Of a stretch of 64,000 nucleotides of DNA, positions 56,570 through 64,000 are shown piece after piece (the first letter of the stretch is position 1; every line of letters begins with the position of its first letter). The notes beneath the pieces are model-generated. The model saw only the letters and a list, made by a program, of their open reading frames with translations. It searched no databases and was not told the DNA's origin. The stretch is taken from assembly GCA_949752795.1 (NCBI GenBank), contig OX457056.1, positions 205,035,654 through 205,099,653 of the forward strand, written 5' to 3'. A program made the position numbers and the translations under genes. The stretch comes from Hyperoodon ampullatus. Lineage: Eukaryota; Chordata; Mammalia; Artiodactyla; Ziphiidae.

Positions 56570-56790
56570 TACCTCTGACAAGCCTTTTTCATCTCTACTA
56601 GGCAGTCTCAGGTTCCTTCCTGTTTTTGCACAGACACATCTTCATCTTAGCATCTACCACTTTGTATTATAACCACCCTTTTTTTATACAGACTGTGAGT
56701 ACAGTGGAGAAGACACCTTGTCTTTTCTTTTGTGAATCCCTAGTGCCCAGCACATAGTAAATACCGAATAATCAGTTCTTGAACAAAGGT
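56570..56790 (+). repeat. L2 LINE 3' fragment
   Basis: Sense L2 tail: 'GACTGTGAGTACAGTGGAG', 'AGTGCCCAGCACATAGTAAA', 'TACCGAATAATCAGTTCTTG'. Confidence 0.75.
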
Positions 56791-57179
56791 CTGCATTTCC
56801 CTGATGTCTAGTAGAAATTCCCCATGAAGGGATTTTTTTTTTCCCCATCATCAGTCCTGTTCAAGGAAATATATTCTAACCTGACTAAACTTGAAGGCTG
56901 TAATATCATTATGGGTGCATCTATCCCTCTGATGTGGCTTTGAACTGTCCTTCGGTATCTGAATTATGGTTTTTGTTGTATTTGAGTCATCAGAAGAGGC
57001 TGGTGGTGAGCACTTCATAGCCAGCGTGTTTTTAGAGGATGCTGTCCATCTTATTGAAAGTTACTGACAGAGCAATGGTGAGTAGTCTTGAGAAGGTAGG
57101 ATTGAGTCAAGTTCTGCATAGTTTTTTCTTCTTCTTTTTTTCCCTTGAACTCTAAGGGGAAGTATGAGCATAGACACAT

Positions 57180-57400
57180 GTTGTTTTATATTCTCATGTC
57201 TAACACATATTTATTGAGCCCCTGCTGTATACCAGATACTGTGCTAAGTGCTTCAGTGTGCTTTTTGTTGTACAATTTTCTGGTGAGTTGGTAATTTTTT
57301 TTTTAATTTGGAAATTGAAGAATTAAAAACAGGTCATAGAGAAGTATGTGATTTGCCTCTATACTGAGAACTAGTGAAGGCCAGAACCAAAATGAGAAAT
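57180..57400 (-). repeat. L2 tail and MIR-like remnants
   Basis: Antisense L2 tail 'ATTTATTGAGCCCCTGCTGT' and 'GATACTGTGCTAAGTGCTTC', running into an antisense MIR-like piece. Confidence 0.5.
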
Positions 57401-57429
57401 TGATTTTATTAAGAGAATCTGGAAAAGAA

Positions 57430-57780
57430 AGCAGAGCTTTAATTGTGGAAGGACAAATTCAAGAAGCAGAGGAACATAAATATAAATGTCTATTAAGGCT
57501 TTTAATGCTACTAGCAGTAAACAATATGTGCTGAGGCACATCCAAAGATGTGTTATTTAGGGTCTCTGCCCTCAAGAAGCTCACAATAAAGGTGGAGAGA
57601 AAAAGTATTCTGGAGGTACAATATTTGCTCAGAAGAAGAACAAAAGGATAGACCTTCTTCCCTGTGAAAATGGCAGTGGGATGATATAGCAGCATGGAAA
57701 TGTATAGATGTATGTTGAAAAAGACCTGGCAGAGATCATGAGGAAATGCAAACAGTTGATCTGTTGGGGTTATTAACTAA
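57430..57780 (-). repeat. L2 LINE fragment
   Basis: Antisense text 'TCTGCCCTCAAGAAGCTCAC' is the standard L2 antisense core. Flanks are decayed. Confidence 0.55.
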
Positions 57781-58129
57781 TAATTGATCTTTAAAAATCT
57801 GATATGTTATGATGACATTTTTTTCTCAGTACGTTTGAGAAAAAAACAGGAGTGATACGGAAGGAAATGCTACCTTTTTTTTCATGGTATTACAGAGCCC
57901 TCGCTAGGAAGAAAACTAACCATCCTCCCCAATGATCATGAAATAAAACCCCTTTTTCTCTGGTTTCCCATTTCTCAGCTTATGAAAGCATATTTAAGAG
58001 ACTATTGGAATTTAAGAATTCAAGGGATGTTGAAATATCCCCTCTGTTGACAGATGAAGAGACTAAAACCCAGAGAGGTTCCAGGATTTGTTCTAAAGTC
58101 GGTCATAACTCATGGCAAAATCAGAGCAG

Positions 58130-58305
58130 AGACCTTATTGCCAGCTCTGTGGTGGTGGAAGGAGCACTGGCCTTGGAGTCAGAGGTATGGGTCTGGCACA
58201 TCTCTGCTGCTTTCTGTGCAACTTGGGTACCTCATTTGTCCTTTACCTCTTAGGTTCCTAAGTCAGTATGGGAAGTAATAACACTTCACAAGCCACTTAG
58301 GAGGA
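58130..58305 (+). repeat. MIR SINE
   Basis: Sense MIR: 'GGAGCACTGGCCTTGGAGTC', 'CTGTGCAACTTGGGTACC'. Confidence 0.7.
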
Positions 58306-59214
58306 GTTCTCTGTAAACCATAAAGTAACATGAAATGGCAGAGAGTGTTAATAATTCTACTTCCCTATACTATCTTTTGAAGATGGTGGAAAGTTTCTAG
58401 CATCTGCCCTTCCTTTGCCTGCTTCTGTGTTTCTTCTAGAGGTGAAAGATGCAATCTGCGTGAGACAACAAGACAAGCCAAACAAGGTTTTTGGAAAAAA
58501 ACATTGTTTTTTCATACGAGACCTCTGTAAATTTATTGAGGGCATCTCATCACACTGGGCCGCTAACCCTGAAGATTATCTGCCTCTTAGAAGCTCAAAA
58601 GATCAGGGAACTATAGCTTTAAGCTGTACTCTAGCTAATGTGTGAGTTTCCACTGCATTGCCCCAGCTAGTCTTGCATTCAATAAGCATGAGGAACTGCA
58701 CTGTAATACCAGCCAATGCACCCAGACACACACTTTAATTAAAGGGATACATCACACAATAAAGTGCATTTAAATGAAAAATCTTTCTATTGGAAGTACA
58801 CTTTCTATTTTTTTCTTTCTGTGGTACTTTTCTGATGTTTAAACACTTCTAAGAGAACAGCAAGGGGAGGCTAGGGTCAGGGTGAGTCTCCAGGGAGATG
58901 CTGGGGGTTATGGCTGCCTTGGCCCAGACAGAGTGTTGGCTAAAGTTTTTGTGGTAACAAATGAAACAAACAACATCTAGGGTGGTCACACAGGTACTGA
59001 GATGGATGAGCAGAACTTGTACATGCATGAGAGGCTGTTAGAGGATTTCTTCATTTCAGGAGGAGGAGTGGTAGCTGGAAAAGGGGGGAAGGGCAAATGA
59101 GAGAAAATAAACCTGCTTTAGAGTTGACACTGTACATTGTGGACATCTGGCCTGATGACTATACCACAGTCTGATTGCTGTTGTTCTTTGGATCCCTCCG
59201 TTCCAGTTTCCTTT
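58306..59214. other. Repeat-poor interval
   Basis: No repeat recognised. 58640-58800 is AT-rich with CTTTAATTAAAGG and CATTTAAATG palindromes. Possible conserved noncoding DNA. Confidence 0.35.
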
Positions 59215-59880
59215 CATCTTTCCATCAATATTCATGGCACACTGACTATGTCCCAGGCACTGCTCTAGGCACCTAGGTACATTAAGGAATAAACAGACAA
59301 ACAAAAAACAGGCAAAAATTTCTCCCATCATGAAACTTGCCATGTGTGTCAAATTAAAAATAAAGTGTTATGACATTTATTATTATAGTTGGTTTATATA
59401 GTTGGTCAACTCTTGATATACAGTTGACCCTTGAACAACGTGGGGGTTAATCCATCTATAATTTATAGCCAGCCCTCTGTATCCTTGGTTCCTCTGTATC
59501 CATGGATTCAACCAACCACTGACCATGGAGCCCTGTAGTATTTACTACTGAAAAATATCTGCATGTAAGTGGACCTGGGCATTTCAAACCTGCATTGTTC
59601 AAGGGCCAATTGTAGTTGGCTAACTATTGTCAGAGTTGGTCTAATAATAACGTATGTTGTTAATTATTGCCATAAGTGCTATAAGGAAAATAACACAAAA
59701 AGGACAGGGAGAGCCAGGATGGGAGAGTTACAACTTAGAGTGGTCAGGAGAGGTCTCATCCACACAGTGATATTTGAGAGAAGCAAAGGTCCAGAGCAGA
59801 GGCTCCAGCCAGTACTGTGGGTCTCCAACATACCATTAATATCTAGAATGTGATCTCTTGAATGTGGGCAGGCTTTTAAC
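59215..59880 (-). repeat. L2 LINE fragment split by a MITE
   Basis: Antisense L2: 'CTATGTCCCAGGCACTGCTC' left of the MITE, then 'GGTCAGGAGAGGTCTCATCC' and 'CCAGAGCAGAGGCTCCAGCC' on the right. Confidence 0.6.
59421..59612 (+). mobile_element. Tigger/mariner-type MITE
   Basis: Starts CAGTTGACCCTTGAACAACG and ends TTGTTCAAGGGCCAATTG, inverted termini flanked by TA on both sides (59419-59420 and 59613-59614), the Tc1/mariner target. 192 bp. Confidence 0.88.
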
Positions 59881-60507
59881 AGCACAGAAGGGATGGAGCC
59901 ACATTACACCCATTCTTGAGTTTCCCAAAACTTTTGCCTCCCTAGGCCTAGGTTCTCCCCTGTTCTTTTGAGTTCTCTGTGATGTTTGGTTCTAGTGACT
60001 GAATTTAGAAAAGGATGTGGAGAAACTGGAGTAAGTTGAGAAAAACATCCATGTTCAAAGTGAAGGAAAACCATGCTTAAGGGGAAGTCTGAATGAACTT
60101 TTGGACATTGGATGGTTTGGTGAGAGCTTGCCAATTTTTTCCCAGTGAATATCTTTTCAGTCTAAAGTTAAATATTGAATGGTTGACAATGGTAAAGGTT
60201 CTGATGAGAAAGTGTGAAATATGTGGAGGTGGACTTGGGTAAATAGATTTGATAGATTCATAAATCTAGATGGAAAGGAGGTGAGGAGGTCCCTCCCCTC
60301 CCATTAAGGTGGTAACCTGATAAACTTCAAGTCACTCCCTCTAATAGACCTAAGAGACATTTTAGTCTGCATTTACACTCTTTCCCTCTGGTCTTGGAGC
60401 GTGTCAGTGCCAACAGTTCAATCATCTTTTCCCCCCTTTATACTCACACATCTAAAAGGTTGACTTTCAAGGTCTACCAGTCAAGTTTAACTAAATTAGC
60501 CTGTTGG
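59881..60507. other. Stretch with no recognised gene or repeat
   Basis: Intronic DNA before a SINE. No feature supported. Confidence 0.35.
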
Positions 60508-60800
60508 GGGCTTCCCTCGTGGCACAGTGGTTGAGAACCTGCCTGCCAATGCAGGGGACATGAGTTCGAGCCCTGGTCTGGGAAGATCCCACATGCTGCG
60601 GAGCAACTGGGCCCATGAGCCACAATTACTGAGCCTGTGCATCTGGAGCCTGTGCTCCGCAACAAGAGAGGCCGCGATAGTGAGAGGCCCATGCAGGGCG
60701 ATGAAGAGTGGCCCCTGCTTGCCACAACTAGAGAAAGCCCTTGCACAGAAACGAAGACCCAACATAGCCATAAATAAATAAATTAATTAATTAAAAAAAT
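60508..60800 (+). mobile_element. CHR-2-like SINE, older long form
   Basis: Has the CHR head (GGCTTCCCTCGTGGCACAG) but extends beyond the usual end into 'CTAGAGAAAGCCCTTGCAC' and 'AACGAAGACCCAACATAGCC', then AATAAATAAATTAATTAA. Target duplication TTAGCCTGTTGG at 60497-60508 and 60801-60812. Most CpGs are lost, so it is older than the other copies. Confidence 0.93.
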
Positions 60801-60919
60801 TTAGCCTGTTGGATCTTACTGTCTCAAGAGCAAAAAACTAGACTAGTGGACACTATACAAATGTATGTCAAGGCACTCTCATGAGTTTTTGACTTCAAAG
60901 CATCCAGAGAGCTATGGCA

Positions 60920-61080
60920 GATGGTTAAAATCTTGGAGTTTAGGGTCAGACAGGCCTGAGGTCAAGTTCTACCTTTATCCCTGGTCACATCACTACTAAA
61001 TGACTCTGTAAGGAGATTGCAAAGCAACTGCTTCATAATGTGAAGATTCAATGAGATAAACTGAATCCAGCAGTGTATGC
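60920..61080 (+). repeat. MIR SINE
   Basis: Sense MIR: 'TTAGGGTCAGACAGGCCTGA', 'CACTACTAAATGACTCTGTA'. Confidence 0.65.
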
Positions 61081-61670
61081 AAAAGGGAATATGTTATGAT
61101 AAAGTTTCATTTATTTCTAGGATGCAAGATCATTAAATGTTAAAAAAATGTAAAAATGAAATTCACTATATTAAAGGTTTAAGGAGAAAAATGACATTAA
61201 CATCTCAATTGACTCATGAAAATTCTTGAATAGAATTCAACATCTATTCGTGATTTCAGAGCAAAAACAAGAAACAAAATGAACAAATAAACAAAAATCC
61301 TTAGCAAATGAGTGGAAGATGAGTGCTTCCTCAACATGATAAGGATTATCAATGAGATAATACAATGGATATTATTTTAAATTGTTAAATATTAAAAACA
61401 TTTATTTTAAAATCAGGAGTAAGACAAAGATACCTACTACTATAGCTTTGAATCAGTGTTGCACTGGGAATCTTAACCATCATAATAAGATAAGAAAAAG
61501 AAAAAAAGTCATCCTCTGTTGATATGATTCTCTACATATAAGACTCAAAAGAAACTACAGACAATTTATTAAACTTAATAAAGCTTAGCAATATCAAATG
61601 GATTTTTATGCCTCAGCAATAATCAGCTTGGAAACATAATTAAAAACATAATTTACATTGCGTAATGTGG

Positions 61671-61873
61671 GGTTTTTTTTGGCGGTACATGGGCCTTTCA
61701 CTGTTGTGGCCTCTCCCGTTGTGGAGCGCAGGCTCCGGACTCACAGGCTCAGCAGCCATGGCTCATGGGCCTAGCTGTTCCGCAGCATGTGGGATTTTCC
61801 TGGACCGGGGCACGAACCCATGTCCCCTGCATCGGCAGGCGGACTCTCAACCACTGCGCCACCAGGGAAGCCC
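61671..61873 (-). mobile_element. CHR-type SINE inserted in L1M
   Basis: Antisense copy with a short T tail. Target duplication CGTAATGTG at 61661-61669 and 61875-61883. Confidence 0.94.
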
Positions 61874-61943
61874 ACGTAATGTGTTTTACTTTCCAACAGG
61901 AATAAAGTTGTGCAAGACCTTTATGGAGAAAGCTTCAAAACAT

Positions 61944-62090
61944 TTTTTTTAAAATTTTTAATTTAACTTTGTTCATTTTTTTATACAGCAGGTCCTTATT
62001 AGTTATCAATTTTATACACATCAGTGTATACATGTCAATCCCAATCGCCCAATTCATCACACCCCCACTCCTACCCCCCTGAAACTTCAA
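61944..62090 (-). mobile_element. L1 3' end fragment inserted in L1M
   Basis: T-rich start, then 'ATACAGCAGGTCCTTATTAG' and 'CACATCAGTGTATACATGTC' (L1 3'UTR antisense). The host resumes with CTTCAAAACTTTAAAA, echoing the left flank CTTCAAAACATTTT. Confidence 0.8.
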
Positions 62091-62403
62091 AACTTTAAAA
62101 AAATACATTAAAGGAAACCAAACTAAATGGAAAAATACACCATGCATACTTACTAGAAGCCTCAGTAGAGTAAAAATGTCAATTATCTGCAAGTTGCTTT
62201 GTTTTAATACAATTTGATCAAAGTAACAACAGATGCTTGTAGGAACTTATCAAGTTGATTTTCTAATACATGAAAGACAGGAAAGGCCCAAGAATAAGCC
62301 AGATTCACCTGAAGTGGAATAAAGTGTGTGTTGTTGGGCTGGAGTGGAGCATTTATCAGATATCGAAAATTATAGTTTTATTCTGTACCCCTGTTCAGTT
62401 TGT

Positions 62404-62430
62404 ACACATACACACACACACACACACACA
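62404..62430. repeat. (CA)n microsatellite
   Basis: CA run after TGTACACATA, followed by TGCACGCGTACATACATACA. Confidence 0.93.
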
Positions 62431-64000
62431 TGCACGCGTACATACATACACACACAAACATGGGCACGTTGACAAGTTGGTAGAGAATAGAGAGCTCAGA
62501 AAAGAGTCATACAAAACATATAGCAAGTTAATAATACCAGAGTTGGTGTAACAGAACAGTGGGCATAGAATGAACTATTCTGTGATAATTGCCTATGCAG
62601 AGGAAAGAAATATATTTGGTTCTGAACTTCTTAACATACACAAAAATAAAATGCCAGATGAATTTAAGAATTAAATGTGAAAGAAAATATTAACCTTTAA
62701 GAAGAGCATTCTAGAAGCTATATTTTACACCTTATGATAAGAAAGGGTTTCTTAATTAAGACCCCAAAAATGCTAACCATAAAATGAATACATTCAACTT
62801 ATATTAAAGTTCATAATAATGAGGGATAGTTTTTCATTAAAGATACAAAAAATGTGAAAATATAAGCCACAAACGTGGAGAAGATATTAACAACACATAT
62901 CTCTATCAAAGGATAAGGATCTGTTTTACATAAAGAAATATTACAAATTTGTAAGTGAACCAGAGGCAAATTAACAAAATAATTGCCAGAATACATGACA
63001 AGGCATAACATTTAAGGGGATACACTAATGGAAAATAAGCATGAAAAAAATGTTCAGCCTCATTAGTAATTGGTGCAATGCTAATTAATATGACAATAAG
63101 ATACCATTTAATACCCACAAGACTGGCAATATTAAGACGTCTAGTCATTTCAAGTATGAGGATGGTTGAGGTTCAGTGGGAATCCTAGTACATCCCCATA
63201 GCAGTTTAAATTTGAACAACCACTTTGGAAAACAGGCTGGCAGTACCTTTGACACCAACTAAATGCAAATCCTACAAATGAACAATCAACTCCTGGTGTA
63301 AACCCTGGGGAAATGCTTGCCAGGAGACACATGCATGAATATATGAACATAATTTCCTGTTATAGGATAAAAGCTGGAAGTAACTCAAGTATCCATTGAT
63401 AGGCAAATGGACAACTAAACTGTGTTATACTGACACAATGGAATATTATTCAGCCATGAAAATTAACAAACTAAAACTGCATTGAACAACATGCATGGAT
63501 GGATCTTGGAAAAATATCCTGGCTGGAAAAAAATCCCATCAAAATAGGCTTCATACAGTATGACTCCATTTTTAAATTTCAGAAAGAAATACTGCCTAAC
63601 AATGTTGTGTTTAGAGTTACATACTTATGGGATAGAATTATTTTTAATATCAAGGGGACATTAAAACTCCAGTTCTGGTGAGTGTTACCTTTGGAGTTTG
63701 AGGGGGGCACACAGATAGTTCAATGCAATAGATAAGGTCTACTTTTAAAATGTTGGTGGTAGGATCACAGGTATTTGTGTTGTTGTGCTTTGTAACTTAC
63801 ATTTATTTTATATATTACATATTATAAATATTACATACATATTTTATAAGAAGAAAATATTACAGGATTTTTTTAAAAACTAAAATATAGCACTGAAGAA
63901 ACTGTAAAGCTGAATCAGCTTAGCACCATGTCTGTAGTCTAATTGCTGAATAACAAAAAATAGCTGTATTACTTTAACTATTTTTGCAAATAGTCATACT

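Larger units (their letters stand above)
61085..63900 (+). repeat. Old L1M copy (ORF2 3' half), with two insertions
   Basis: Sense ORF2 text in order: 'AATAGAATTCAACATCTATT', 'GAATCTTAACCATCATAATA', 'GTGCAAGACCTTTATGGAG', 'TTCAGCCTCATTAGTAATTG', 'AATATTATTCAGCCATGAAA', 'CAGTATGACTCCATTTTTAA'. Stops in all frames. Interrupted by a SINE and an L1 3' end. Confidence 0.82.
27237..64000 (+). other. Downstream intron of the SorCS gene (partial)
   Basis: Begins with the GTGAAC donor. No sequence resembling the next expected SorCS segment (the LYSS..DFGRRWQL region) was seen before the window end, so this intron appears to exceed 36 kb. Confidence 0.6.

Noticed and set aside
1..64000. CRISPR arrays, bacterial operons, phage or plasmid functions
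   Set aside because: No direct-repeat/spacer array or dense prokaryotic coding; all structure is mammalian intron and transposons.

Overview
This is a repeat-dense piece of mammalian nuclear DNA, most likely from a cetacean (probably a toothed whale or dolphin). The best marker is a tRNA-derived SINE with the head GGCTTCCCTGGTGGCGCAG, an internal GGGTTCGTGCC B box and an A-rich tail. Twelve short CpG-rich copies and one older long-tailed copy are present, most with clear target-site duplications. This is the CHR SINE family of cetaceans and their relatives. L1 3' ends and LTRs of cetartiodactyl type agree.

Only one protein-coding exon is supported: 27078-27236 on the + strand, 53 in-frame codons with a strong acceptor and a donor. 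It encodes part of the VPS10 beta-propeller of a SorCS receptor and matches SORCS3 best from memory (SORCS1 is the close alternative). The rest of the window would then be about 27 kb of upstream and 37 kb of downstream intron. No other exon, tRNA, rRNA, CRISPR array or bacterial-type feature is seen.

The introns are layered transposon debris. There are old L2, MIR, L1M/HAL1-like and hAT/Tigger fragments, MaLR and ERV LTRs, younger L1 3' ends, and the SINEs on top. Several loci show readable nesting: an LTR in an LTR with an L1 on top (11.1-13.1 kb), an LTR in an LTR (37.8-38.8 kb), an L1 in an L1 (43.3-44.5 kb), SINEs in L2, MER5-like and L1 hosts, and a Tigger-like MITE in L2.

The most unusual object is at 41879-43077: a decayed Mutator-like (MULE/MuDR) DNA transposon. 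Its minus strand carries a FLYWCH zinc-finger segment followed by the front half of a MULE transposase, broken by two frameshifts and a stop. Two 62-bp terminal inverted repeat cores are 76% identical without gaps. The element splits an L2 fragment, with a near-perfect 9-bp target duplication at the junctions. Elements of this superfamily with recognisable transposase are rare in mammals.

Repeat-poor intervals (about 9.9-10.6, 28.9-32.7, 35.3-37.1, 54.6-55.6 and 58.3-59.2 kb) are the best places to look for intronic regulatory sequence. Repeat family names come from memory of consensus sequences, and boundaries are approximate unless target duplications are given.
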